Source of the DNA: Haloactinopolyspora alba
GTDB taxonomy: Bacteria > Actinomycetota > Actinomycetes > Jiangellales > Jiangellaceae
DNA: 64,000 nucleotides
Direction: 5' to 3'
NCBI RefSeq assembly: GCF_003014555.1
Contig: NZ_PYGE01000010.1
Location: forward strand, 121,875-185,874
The notes beneath the pieces were generated by a model. It was given only the letters and a program-made list of their open reading frames with translations. It was not told the origin of the DNA and did not search any database. Position numbers and translations under genes: made by a program. Shown here one piece after another: positions 55,620 to 63,910 of the stretch (position 1 is the stretch's first letter; each line of letters opens with the position of its first letter).

Positions 55620-55999
55620 CTTATTTCATCGACCTCCAGGACGTGTTCGATGTCGCGGAAGTGATCCTCGGGCATGAACCGGAGGTCCGGGACGCGGGGC
55701 TGTTGGACGCGGCCGTCCATAGGCCCCGGGCGTCGATGTTCGGCGCGGAAGCGTATCCGGACCTTCCACACAAGGCTGCCGCCATGCTCGAGTCGCTCGC
55801 CCGGAACCATGCGCTGATCGATGGGAACAAGCGGGTCGCGTGGGCTACGACGGCGGTCTTCCTGCTCGACAACGGCCTGAGCCTGCTCGAAGTCGATCAG
55901 GATGACGCGTACGACTTCATGATCTCGGTCGCTGCCGGGAAGCTCGAGCTGACGGAGATCGCGCAGTGGCTGCAGGGCCGTGCCGAGGCCATCTACTGA
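55616..55999 (+). CDS. doc: Doc-type Fic-family toxin
   Basis: A 127-aa Fic-fold protein. The catalytic motif is HALIDGNKR (His65 to Arg73), close to HxFxDGNKR, with Leu in place of Phe. Length and pairing match Doc toxins, which phosphorylate elongation factor Tu and stop translation. Coupled to the antitoxin by GTGA, it forms a type II toxin-antitoxin module. Confidence 0.9.
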   Translation: MTYFIDLQDVFDVAEVILGHEPEVRDAGLLDAAVHRPRASMFGAEAYPDLPHKAAAMLESLARNHALIDGNKRVAWATTAVFLLDNGLSLLEVDQDDAYDFMISVAAGKLELTEIAQWLQGRAEAIY

Positions 56000-56127
56000 C
56001 GCTAGCGAGCCGTCCGTGTCGCCGCTGCTCAGCGAATCAGTGTCCATGATGCAAGACACTTTTGTCTCACATCGCAGACGGATCTGAGCATTGTCGGATC
56101 AGCGCCGTAAGGTGCTGGAAGCAGTTG

Positions 56128-56247
56128 TACTCATCCAGAGGGGCAGAGGGACCGGCCCGACGAAGCCCCGGCAACCGCCCGCCGGCGTCCTCATCTCACG
56201 CGACGGCGGTGCCAATTCCGGCCCGCGATCCGCGGGAGAGATGAGGA
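56128..56247 (+). promoter_or_regulatory. SAM-I (S-box) riboswitch
   Basis: The P1 stem pairs CTCATC (56130-56135) with GATGAG (56240-56245). Between them are the conserved S-box elements AGAGGGGCAGAGGGACCGGC, CCGACGAAGCCCCGGCAACC and GGTGCCAATTCCGGCC, then GGGAGAGATGAGG. The 3' side of P1 runs into the ribosome-binding site GAGGAGGG (56243-56250), so SAM binding probably blocks translation start of the next gene. Confidence 0.93.
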
Positions 56248-56260
56248 GGGACTTTCGACC

Positions 56261-57535
56261 ATGACCATCACCCAGGCCCCGACGACCAGCGGCACATCCT
56301 CAACGGGTCCCGATCTCGGGCGCGCCACGCACCTGTCATGTCGTGAGTGTGGCGCGGTCGTTCCGCTCGGCCCGCACTACGCCTGTCTCGAGTGCTTCGG
56401 TCCGCTCGAGGTGACGTACGACTTCGGCACCATCACCCGGGAACGTATCGAGAGCGGCCCGAGGTCCATCTGGCGCTACCGGGACCTGCTGCCGGTCCCC
56501 GAGCACGTGGCCACGATCCCGAACACCGACCCCGGCCTCACGCCGCTGGTCCGCGCCGACAACCTCGCCCGTGAGCTGGGGCTGAAGTCGCTGTGGGTGA
56601 AGAACGACGCCGCCAACCCGACGCATTCGTTCAAGGACCGGGTGGTGGCGGTGGCTCTGGCCGCGGCACGTGAGCTCGGCTTCAAGGTGCTGGCCTGCCC
56701 GTCCACCGGAAACCTCGCCAACGCTGTCGCGGCAGCGGCCGCCCGGGCGGGCATCCGCAGCTACGTCTTCATCCCCAGCGATCTCGAGCAGCAGAAGATC
56801 ACCACCAGCGCCGTGTACGGCACCACGCTCGTCGCCGTCCAGGGCAACTACGACGACGTCAACCGGCTGGCTTCGGAGCTCGCCGGCGAGCACGACGACT
56901 GGGCCTTCGTCAACGTGAACGTGCGGCCGTACTACGCGGAGGGTTCGAAGACGCTCGCGTACGAGACGTCCGAACAGCTCGGCTGGCGGGTTCCGCCCCA
57001 GGTCGTGATCCCGATCGCCAGCGGCTCGCAGCTGACCAAGGTGGACAAGGCGTTCCACGAGCTGCTGCGCCTCGGCCTGGTCGACGGCGACGGCCCGGCG
57101 ATCTTCGGCGCTCAGGCCGCCGGGTGCTCACCCGTCGCGGCGGCGTACAAGGACGGCCACGAGGTCGTGCGCCCGGTCCGGCCGGACACCATCGCCAAGT
57201 CGTTGGCCATCGGCAATCCCGCCGACGGTCCCTACGTGCTGGACGTCGTGCGCCGCACCGGCGGCGCGGTCGAGGACGTCACCGACGACGAGGTGGTCGA
57301 GGGCATCCGGCTGCTCGCTCGCACCGAAGGGATCTTCGCCGAGACCGCCGGCGGCGTGACGGTGGCCGTGCTGGCCAAGCTGCTGCGCGAAGGGCTGCTC
57401 GACCCCGGCGCCGAGACCGTGGTGTTCAACACCGGTGAAGGGCTGAAGACGCTGGACGCCGTCGCCCCCGTCGTGGGCCCCACCGGCACCATCGCACCGT
57501 CGACCGAGGCGTTCCACGACCTCGTCCAGAACTAG
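56261..57535 (+). CDS. thrC: Threonine synthase family PLP enzyme (ThrC; MetM-like candidate)
   Basis: A 424-aa enzyme. An N-terminal zinc ribbon (LSCRECGAVVPLGPHYACLE, CFGP) precedes the fold-type II PLP domain with the lysine in NPTHSFKDRVVAVAL, the phosphate loop CPSTGNLANA and IASGSQLTKV. Classical members turn O-phosphohomoserine into threonine. Here the gene is under a SAM riboswitch and followed by a MoaD/ThiS-like carrier gene. From memory, a Streptomyces threonine-synthase homologue (MetM) with such a carrier makes homocysteine from O-phosphohomoserine. That role fits the methionine-type control better. Confidence 0.85.
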   Translation: MTITQAPTTSGTSSTGPDLGRATHLSCRECGAVVPLGPHYACLECFGPLEVTYDFGTITRERIESGPRSIWRYRDLLPVPEHVATIPNTDPGLTPLVRADNLARELGLKSLWVKNDAANPTHSFKDRVVAVALAAARELGFKVLACPSTGNLANAVAAAAARAGIRSYVFIPSDLEQQKITTSAVYGTTLVAVQGNYDDVNRLASELAGEHDDWAFVNVNVRPYYAEGSKTLAYETSEQLGWRVPPQVVIPIASGSQLTKVDKAFHELLRLGLVDGDGPAIFGAQAAGCSPVAAAYKDGHEVVRPVRPDTIAKSLAIGNPADGPYVLDVVRRTGGAVEDVTDDEVVEGIRLLARTEGIFAETAGGVTVAVLAKLLREGLLDPGAETVVFNTGEGLKTLDAVAPVVGPTGTIAPSTEAFHDLVQN

Positions 57536-57605
57536 CGTCCGGCGCTGACCGCGCCGTACCGGGCACGACTCCCTGCCACACCCACGTATGGAGGCTTTGA
57601 CACCC

Positions 57606-57890
57606 ATGAGCGTTGCCGTGCGAGTACCGACGATCCTGCGGACCTACACGAAGGGCGAGGCCGACGTCTCCGTCGATGTCGGCAGCGATGCCACGCTCGC
57701 TGACGTCATCACCGCGCTCGACGCCGACCACCCCGGTATCGGTGCGCGTGTGCTCGACGACACCGGCCAGATCCGGCGTTTCGTGAACGTGTACGTCGAC
57801 GACGACGACGTACGGTTCGCGTCCGGGTTGCAGACGCCGACGCCCGACGGGACGAAGGTCTCCGTCATCCCCGCCGTCGCCGGCGGCTGA
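57606..57890 (+). CDS. MoaD/ThiS-family sulfur carrier protein
   Basis: A 94-aa ubiquitin-like beta-grasp protein ending in Gly-Gly (VSVIPAVAGG), the site of adenylation and thiocarboxylation in sulfur carriers. Family features are VPTILRTYTKGEADVSVDVG, FVNVYVDDDDVRF and the end motif. GGAGG about 11 nt upstream fits ATG 57606. It lies 70 bp after the thrC-family gene under the same SAM riboswitch and probably donates sulfur to that enzyme. Confidence 0.88.
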   Translation: MSVAVRVPTILRTYTKGEADVSVDVGSDATLADVITALDADHPGIGARVLDDTGQIRRFVNVYVDDDDVRFASGLQTPTPDGTKVSVIPAVAGG

Positions 57891-57949
57891 GTTTGTCGTC
57901 AGTGCGGGCGTGGGATCGGCGTCCTTGCCCGCGGCGGTAGAACCCGTTG

Positions 57950-58048
57950 CCGGGGTTGGTGGGGCGGTCCGTCCATGGTGCGGACGGGCATCGGCGAGCG
58001 AGGAACGAGCGAGCCGCGGGCGAGGACGGACCGCCCCACCAACCCCGG
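57950..58048. repeat. Long inverted repeat, perfect 25-bp arms
   Basis: Arms at 57950-57974 and 58024-58048 are perfect complements around 49 bp that itself contains CGAGCGAG repeats. It lies between convergent genes and can end transcription from both sides; a structured RNA is an alternative. Confidence 0.7.
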
Positions 58049-58069
58049 TCGATCTTCCGGCAGCGCGCT

Positions 58070-58225
58070 TCAGCCGACGGTGACGTCGTTGATGTTGAAG
58101 GCCTCTTCGGCCCACGGGAAGACCCAGATGAACAGGGCGTACACGATCGCGGCGAAGAGGACGAGGAAGATCAGCAGCCGTACCGGCCACGGCCCCGGAA
58201 GGTGCCGCCAGAGCCAGCCGTACAT
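58070..58225 (-). CDS. 51-aa membrane protein next to class E sortase
   Basis: The protein starts MYGWLWRHLPGPWPVRLLIF, has one transmembrane helix (about residues 16-37) and ends with WAEEAFNINDVTVG. Similar tiny proteins follow class E sortases in many Actinobacteria; their role is unknown. GGGAGG 9 nt upstream and the sortase TAG directly before ATG 58225 support the call. Confidence 0.8.
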   Translation of the reverse strand: MYGWLWRHLPGPWPVRLLIFLVLFAAIVYALFIWVFPWAEEAFNINDVTVG

Positions 58226-58981
58226 CTACGGTGCCTCCCCGCCGCCGCCGACGAGTGTTCCGGTGGCGTACATCCGGTGCGTCGAGCCCCAGCGTGGCCA
58301 GCAGGTGGTCAGCGTGATGCGTCGCTCGGTGGGTTCGGTGTCGGCGGGCTCGCCGGGCACCGGGTCGACGACCCAGGTCTCGTTGATGTCGATCTTGTTG
58401 CCGTCGCTGTCGCCGCCGGGGGCGTCGTCGAGCTTGTAGGTGTAGATGCCGGTGGCGGTCTCGATCTCGATGGTGTCGCCCACCCGCAGCTCCGCGAAGT
58501 CGGCGAACGGTTCGCCGTGCCCGGAGCGGTGTCCGGCGATGGAGAAGTTGCCGAGCTCGCCGGGGTCGGCGCTGTCGAGGTAGTGCCCGGGGCCGTCCTT
58601 GAGGTCGTCGGGCTTGGTGCCCTGGACCACGATCCATTCCCACTCGTCGCCGAAGCGGGGGATGCGCAGGATGCCGTAGGCGTCGCCGAGCTTGAGCTCG
58701 TCCAGCGCCGCCGGCTTCTGTTCCTCGTCCTTCTGCACCTGTCCGACGTCGAACGTCAGCTCGTTGCGTAGGTCGTCCTGCGCCGCGGCGGTCTGGATGC
58801 CGGTGCCCCACAGCGTGTACACCACGAACAGCAGGACGAGCGCGCCCGCGGTGAGCAGCAGCTCGCCGAAACCGCCGGCGATGGCGGCCGCGAGGCTGCG
58901 CTGCGGGGTCTTGTTGCTGCGCTGCGGCGCCTTCTTACGTCGCGGGGCCTTCCGCCGGCCCCGGCCCGCCTTGCGATGCAT
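58226..58981 (-). CDS. Class E sortase
   Basis: A 251-aa membrane transpeptidase. It has a very basic N-terminal tail, one transmembrane helix (about 40-60), and the sortase barrel with catalytic His151 (AGHRSGHG), Cys227 (TLTTC) and Arg236. Class E enzymes act as housekeeping sortases in many high-GC Actinobacteria and often prefer LAxTG. The start is ATG 58981, where the basic tail begins; the frame continues upstream without homology. The 51-aa membrane protein follows directly. Confidence 0.93.
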   Translation of the reverse strand: MHRKAGRGRRKAPRRKKAPQRSNKTPQRSLAAAIAGGFGELLLTAGALVLLFVVYTLWGTGIQTAAAQDDLRNELTFDVGQVQKDEEQKPAALDELKLGDAYGILRIPRFGDEWEWIVVQGTKPDDLKDGPGHYLDSADPGELGNFSIAGHRSGHGEPFADFAELRVGDTIEIETATGIYTYKLDDAPGGDSDGNKIDINETWVVDPVPGEPADTEPTERRITLTTCWPRWGSTHRMYATGTLVGGGGEAP

Positions 58982-59277
58982 ACGGCAAACCCTAACCGGC
59001 GCGGTTTCGCCCTCGGCACCGGACAGGCCGGTTCCGGCTGTCCGGTGCGGCGTTGTCCCGAATCGGGTGAACTGACGGTGATCGTTCGGTGGACGCGGTA
59101 TGGCGCACGTCACGCCGGTCACAGGTTTCGAATCGTGACATGCGGCTCAACAGGGACGAAACAGTGCGAACGGCGCAGCCGGCCGCAATGCTCCCGGCGT
59201 ACTTGAGGGTGTCTGCTAACGTGCCGCCCGGGCACGTACTCGATCACCCAACTGTGAACACGCGGGAGATAGTGACA

Positions 59278-61719
59278 GTGAGATCGACAACTCCGCGGCG
59301 GTTCGTGGCCGCAGTGGCGTCGGCAGGAGCCGGCGCCCTTGCGTTCGCGGGTACCGCCGCCCCAGCGTCCGCGCTGGAAAACCAACCAGACACCCAAGAC
59401 ATCGCGAAACTCGAGAAGGCGGAGCTCGACGTCGTCGACCCGTCGCTGCCCGGGCCCGAACAGCTGGCCCAGCACGCCGAAGCCACCCTCCAGGCCGCGT
59501 CGGACTACTCCGGTCTCTCGGTGGCGAAGGTGAAGGACCTGGTCCGCAACGACCTCGCCTTCGTGTCGCCCGGTGGGGCGCTGTCGTACAACGACCGGTT
59601 CGAGGCGCCGGCCGAGGGTGACGAGCTGTCCCCCTTCGGGGAAGCCGCGGCGCAGGTTCCGGGTAGCCCGGCAGAAGGCAGCAAGCCGGACGCCCCGTAC
59701 ACCGTGTACCTGGACTTCGACGGCGCCACGCTCGAGAACACCGAGTGGAACCGGTCGACCGGCCGCCAGAGCATCGAGCTGTCGGCCAACGCGGCGGCCA
59801 ACGACGACTACGTCTACCAGGTGTGGGCCCGTGTCGCCGAGGACTACGCGCCGTTCAACATCAACGTCACCACCACCGACCCGGGTGCCGACGCGCTGCA
59901 CAAGTCGTCGCCCGACGACGGTGAGTACGGCATGACGGCGGTCATCACCGACAGCTCCGACCTCGCCGCCTTCGAGGGGTCCACCGGGCGGGCGTTCCTG
60001 AACGGCTTCGGCAGCCGCTTCCTCTCGCCGGCGCTGGTGTTCGCGGAGAACGCGCAGAACAACCCGGGCTGGGTCGGCAACACGGTCTCGCACGAGGTCG
60101 GTCACACCTTCGGCCTCGAGCACGACGGCATCGGCGACGACGAGTACTACGGCGACACGCCGGCCGAGCCGTCGTCGCTGTGGGGCCCGATCATGGGCGC
60201 GCCGTGGACCACGCCGCTGTCGCAGTGGTCGCCGGGCGACTACGCCGACGCCACCAACCCGGGCCAGGACGACGTCGCCGAGATCGCGGCCACCGGCAAG
60301 GTGACCGACATTCCCGTCCTGTACGACCAGGAGGGCAACTTCTACGAGGGCCCGTACTGCTACGGCCCGGACGTCGACCCGAACCACCCGAAGCCGGGTG
60401 ACAAGCTGTGGGAGCCCAACGCGGACGGCGGCTGCAACCCGCCTGGCGCCCCGCTCGAGGTCCAGGTCACCTACACGGGTCGCGCGGCGAACGTCGAGGA
60501 CGACCACGGCGGCGAGGTCGCCGGAGCCACGAAACTGGACAACGCCTCCGGTGACTTCGAGGCCAGCGGAGTCGTGTCGGGTTCCGACGACCAGGACATG
60601 TTCTCGCTGGTGACCAACGGCGGCGCTGTCTCGCTGTCGGCCACGCCGGCTGAGGTCAACCCGAACCTGGACATCAGGCTCGAGCTGTTCGACGCCAACG
60701 GCGAGAAGATCACCGAAGCGAACCCGGAGACGTCGGTCGACCAGACCACGCCGCCGGTCGACCGGCAGGCCAACGGCCTGGACGCCACCATCGAGCAGGA
60801 GCTCGAGGCGGGCTCGTACTACGTCCGTGTCACCGGCGCGGGCCAGGGCGACCCGGCGAACAACACGCCGAGCAACGGGTCGGGCTACACCGACTACGGC
60901 AGCCTGGGCCGCTTCAGCCTGACCGGTAGCGCCGCGCCGTTCGAGGCCGAGCCGGTCACCATCACCGCGCCGGAGAACGGCGCCGAGGTCGGGAACTCCG
61001 AGCTCCAGGTGACGGGTACGGCCGAGCCGAACGCCACGGTGGCGCTGAGCCTCGGTGACGACAAGGTGACCGAGGTCGCGGCCGGCGAGGACGGCAGCTG
61101 GAGCGGGGTCGTCACCAGCCTGCCCTACGGCGAGTCGACCATCACCGCGCAGCAGACGGTCGGCACCGTCGTCGTGCCGAAGACCGCCGAGGTCAGCGTG
61201 GTCGTGCCGGTCGACGCGCCGGTCATCGAGATGCCGGAGGAGGGCGCTCCGGCGACCATCGCCCGGCCGGTCTTCAGCGGCACCGGGATCGCCGGCGCCG
61301 AGGCGAAGGTCATGATCACCTGCGCCGGTGACTTCAGCCACAACGGCACCGTCACCGTCGACGGCGAGGGCAACTGGGAGTACAAGCCGACCGAGGACCT
61401 GCCGAACGGCGAGTGCTCCGTCACGGTGACCCAGACGATCAACGGCACCACGTCGCCCGAGGCCGGCCCGGTCGGCTTCACGGTCGACGCCGGCTCCGGC
61501 GACGAGGGCGGCGACGAGTCCGGCGACGAGAACGGTGAGTCGGGCGACGAGTCCGGCGACGCCGGCGGTAGCGAGGACGGCACCGAGGGCGGCGAGGGCG
61601 ACCTGCCGGACACCGGTGCCGGGTCGACCAACATGCTGGCGCTCGCGGCCGGCCTGCTGCTGCTCGGCCTGGGCGGCGCGCTCTACGCGCGTACGCGCCG
61701 GAGCGTGACCGGCAGCTGA
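59278..61719 (+). CDS. LPDTG-anchored zinc metalloprotease
   Basis: An 813-aa surface protein. The signal peptide (about 1-32) is followed by a pro-region and a reprolysin/M12-like protease domain with HEVGHTFGLEHDG (zinc ligands from His272). Then come a PPC-like domain (about 410-560), two Ig-like domains (about 565-735: ITAPENGAEVGNSELQVTGT and ARPVFSGTGIAGAEAKVMIT), a Gly/Asp/Glu/Ser linker, and LPDTG at 776 with a membrane helix and basic tail. GGGAG 9 nt upstream fits GTG 59278. It is divergent from the class E sortase, a likely anchoring partner. Confidence 0.9.
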   Translation: MRSTTPRRFVAAVASAGAGALAFAGTAAPASALENQPDTQDIAKLEKAELDVVDPSLPGPEQLAQHAEATLQAASDYSGLSVAKVKDLVRNDLAFVSPGGALSYNDRFEAPAEGDELSPFGEAAAQVPGSPAEGSKPDAPYTVYLDFDGATLENTEWNRSTGRQSIELSANAAANDDYVYQVWARVAEDYAPFNINVTTTDPGADALHKSSPDDGEYGMTAVITDSSDLAAFEGSTGRAFLNGFGSRFLSPALVFAENAQNNPGWVGNTVSHEVGHTFGLEHDGIGDDEYYGDTPAEPSSLWGPIMGAPWTTPLSQWSPGDYADATNPGQDDVAEIAATGKVTDIPVLYDQEGNFYEGPYCYGPDVDPNHPKPGDKLWEPNADGGCNPPGAPLEVQVTYTGRAANVEDDHGGEVAGATKLDNASGDFEASGVVSGSDDQDMFSLVTNGGAVSLSATPAEVNPNLDIRLELFDANGEKITEANPETSVDQTTPPVDRQANGLDATIEQELEAGSYYVRVTGAGQGDPANNTPSNGSGYTDYGSLGRFSLTGSAAPFEAEPVTITAPENGAEVGNSELQVTGTAEPNATVALSLGDDKVTEVAAGEDGSWSGVVTSLPYGESTITAQQTVGTVVVPKTAEVSVVVPVDAPVIEMPEEGAPATIARPVFSGTGIAGAEAKVMITCAGDFSHNGTVTVDGEGNWEYKPTEDLPNGECSVTVTQTINGTTSPEAGPVGFTVDAGSGDEGGDESGDENGESGDESGDAGGSEDGTEGGEGDLPDTGAGSTNMLALAAGLLLLGLGGALYARTRRSVTGS

Positions 61720-61751
61720 CGGACAGCGCCGATCGGCGCCATCGAAGTACC

Positions 61752-61790
61752 GCCGGGGGCGGGACGGGTTCGCACCGTCCCGCCCCCGGC
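61752..61790 (+). terminator. Terminator hairpin after the metalloprotease gene
   Basis: Perfect 16-bp arms (61752-61767 and 61775-61790) with a 7-nt loop. Confidence 0.8.
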
Positions 61791-61917
61791 GTCTCTCGTG
61801 GCCCTGGCAGGTGCCCTGACGTCGCCCGGGGGACACGGACCGATGTCGCCGGGATGAAACCGGAACGGCGGTCGATCCGTCTCATCCATGACGAAAGAAC
61901 GACCGGAGGAGCGAACG

Positions 61918-62328
61918 GTGTCGGACAGCACAGGACCGCGGGCACGAGGGATCATGATCGCCGTGACGGCGGCAGCCGTGGCCGTGGTGGCGAGTGTGGC
62001 GCTTGCCGTGGGGTTGTCCGGGGACTCCGACGACGGCGATCAGCCGGTGGCCGAGCCGTCGTCGGAGTCGGCGAACGGCGACCCGGACTCGCGCGCATCC
62101 ACCGGCGCGGAGGAGCTGAAGAGCGCGGACACGAAGGTCGTGCCCGAACCGATGGGCGGCCAGAAGGCCATCGACGCGCTCGGCGACGACCTGGCGCGGG
62201 TGGCGGAGCGGCACGACATGACGCCGGACGAACTGCGTCAGGCTCTGCTGCGTGACGACGACCTCCGGGTCACGCCCAGCGGGACGTTGCTCTATGCCGA
62301 CACGATGACGCCCCCGCCCGCCGACTGA
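61918..62328 (+). CDS. Exported or membrane-anchored protein of unknown function
   Basis: A 136-aa protein with one N-terminal hydrophobic helix (about residues 10-35), an acidic Ser/Asp-rich linker (38-65), and a C-terminal helical part (GGQKAIDALGDDLARVAERH, DMTPDELRQALLRDD). GGAGGAG 6 nt upstream selects GTG 61918. I recognise no family. Confidence 0.65.
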   Translation: MSDSTGPRARGIMIAVTAAAVAVVASVALAVGLSGDSDDGDQPVAEPSSESANGDPDSRASTGAEELKSADTKVVPEPMGGQKAIDALGDDLARVAERHDMTPDELRQALLRDDDLRVTPSGTLLYADTMTPPPAD

Positions 62329-62381
62329 GCGCGCCTGCGTAGGATGACGAGCGCAGCTCGATCGTCGACGCAGGAGGGCTC

Positions 62382-63860
62382 GTGCCAGGGACGGACCACT
62401 GTGACGCCGTCGTCGTCGGTTCGGGCCCGAACGGGCTCTCGGCGGCGGTCGTGCTCGCCCGGGCGGGTCTGCAGGTGCGGGTGCTCGAAGCGCAGCAGAG
62501 CATCGGCGGCGGTGCGCGGACGCTCGATCTGGGCCTCGCGCCCGGCGTGACGCATGACATCTGCTCGGCGGTGCACCCGATGGCCGCGGCGTCGCCGTTC
62601 TTCCGCGCTTTCGACCTCCGTGCGCGCGGTGTGGAACTGACCTACCCGGACGTGTCGTACGCGCAGCCGCTGGACGGCGGCCGTGCGGGCATCGCGTATC
62701 GCGACCTGGAGCGCACCGTCGACGCGCTGGGCCCCGACGGCGCCGCGTGGCGGCGGTTGATGCGGCCGCTGGCGCGCCACGTGCCCGGCGTGGTCGACTT
62801 CGCCCTGTCCGACCGCCGTAGCCTGCCGTCCGATCCGCTGACGGCCGCACAGTACGGCCTGGGCGTTCTGGAGCAGGGAACCGCGCTCGGCCGGTGCCGG
62901 TGGCGGGACGAGGTCGCCCCGGCGCTGCTGTTCGGGGTGGCGGCGCACGCCATCAGCCGGTTGCCGACGCTGACGGCCGCGGGTACCGCGCTGTCGCTGG
63001 GGGCGCTGGCGCATTCGCCGGGCTGGCCGCTGCCGGTGGGCGGCAGCCAGGCGATCGTGCAGGCGCTGGTGGACGATCTGAAGGCGCACGGAGGGTCGAT
63101 CGAGACCGGTGTCGACGTCACGTCGTTCGAGCAGCTGCCGCGTGCACGGGCGTACCTGTTCGACACCAACCCGTGGACGATGACGCGGGTGGTGGGTGAG
63201 CGGATGCCGCAGCGGTACCGGCGCGCGATCGAGCGGTTCCGGCCGGGCAACGCGGCGGCGAAGGTCGACTTCGTGCTGTCCGGTCCGGTGCCGTGGGCCA
63301 ACCGGGAGGTGGGCCGAGCCGGCACCATTCACGTCGGCGGCACGCTGGCGGAGATGTCGGAGGCGGAAGCGGAGGTCGCTGCCGGCCGCCACGCGGCACG
63401 GCCGATGATCCTCTCTTCGGACCCGGCGGTGTTCGACCCGGGGCGTGAGGTCGGCGGGCTGCGGCCGTTCTGGACGTACACGCACGTGCCGGCCGGGTCG
63501 ACCGTCGACGTGGGCGCGGCGGTCCAGGCCCAGATCGAACGGTTCGCCCCGGGGTTCGGTGACGTCGTGGTCGAACGGCGGACCATCCCGGCGGCCGAGA
63601 TGCCCGCGCACAACGCCAACTATGTCGGAGGCGACATCGCCGCGGGGGCGATGAACCTCTGGCAGCTCGTTGCTCGGCCCACGCCGCGGTGGAACCCGTT
63701 CGCGACCCCGCTGCCGGACGTCTACCTGTGCTCGGCGTCCACCCCGCCCGGCCCTGCGGTGCACGGCATGTGCGGCCTCAATGCGGCCCGCAGCGTGCTG
63801 CGGTCTCGCTTCGGCATCCGCGACCTCCCATCACTCGCCCCTGCACCGTCTCGTGAATGA
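62382..63860 (+). CDS. FAD-dependent oxidoreductase (phytoene desaturase/PYROXD2-like)
   Basis: A 492-aa flavoprotein. The dinucleotide-binding motif VVVGSGPNGLSAAVVLARAG and VLEAQQSIGGGARTLDLGL lie at the N-terminus, and the C-terminal FAD motif PPGPAVHGMCGLNAARSVL closes the fold. This is the COG1233 group, close to PYROXD2-like proteins. The substrate is unknown and no carotenoid genes are near. AGGAGG precedes GTG 62382. A dispersed repeat begins at its stop. Confidence 0.88.
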   Translation: MPGTDHCDAVVVGSGPNGLSAAVVLARAGLQVRVLEAQQSIGGGARTLDLGLAPGVTHDICSAVHPMAAASPFFRAFDLRARGVELTYPDVSYAQPLDGGRAGIAYRDLERTVDALGPDGAAWRRLMRPLARHVPGVVDFALSDRRSLPSDPLTAAQYGLGVLEQGTALGRCRWRDEVAPALLFGVAAHAISRLPTLTAAGTALSLGALAHSPGWPLPVGGSQAIVQALVDDLKAHGGSIETGVDVTSFEQLPRARAYLFDTNPWTMTRVVGERMPQRYRRAIERFRPGNAAAKVDFVLSGPVPWANREVGRAGTIHVGGTLAEMSEAEAEVAAGRHAARPMILSSDPAVFDPGREVGGLRPFWTYTHVPAGSTVDVGAAVQAQIERFAPGFGDVVVERRTIPAAEMPAHNANYVGGDIAAGAMNLWQLVARPTPRWNPFATPLPDVYLCSASTPPGPAVHGMCGLNAARSVLRSRFGIRDLPSLAPAPSRE

Positions 63861-63910
63861 CCACGTTCACCATGGAATTCCCTGCGTCACCACCCCTGCA
63901 AGCCTGGTGG
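63856..63910 (+). repeat. Dispersed 3'-end repeat, copy E, interrupted
   Basis: It starts AATGACCACGTTCACCATGG over the stop codon and matches copy D up to AAGCCTGGTG (about 63910). After that the sequence differs, probably because an insertion sequence begins there. Confidence 0.75.

Noticed and set aside
59119..61836. 905-codon frame opposite the metalloprotease gene
   Set aside because: Antisense shadow with Arg/Val/Gly-rich low complexity; the + strand carries clear protease and anchor motifs.
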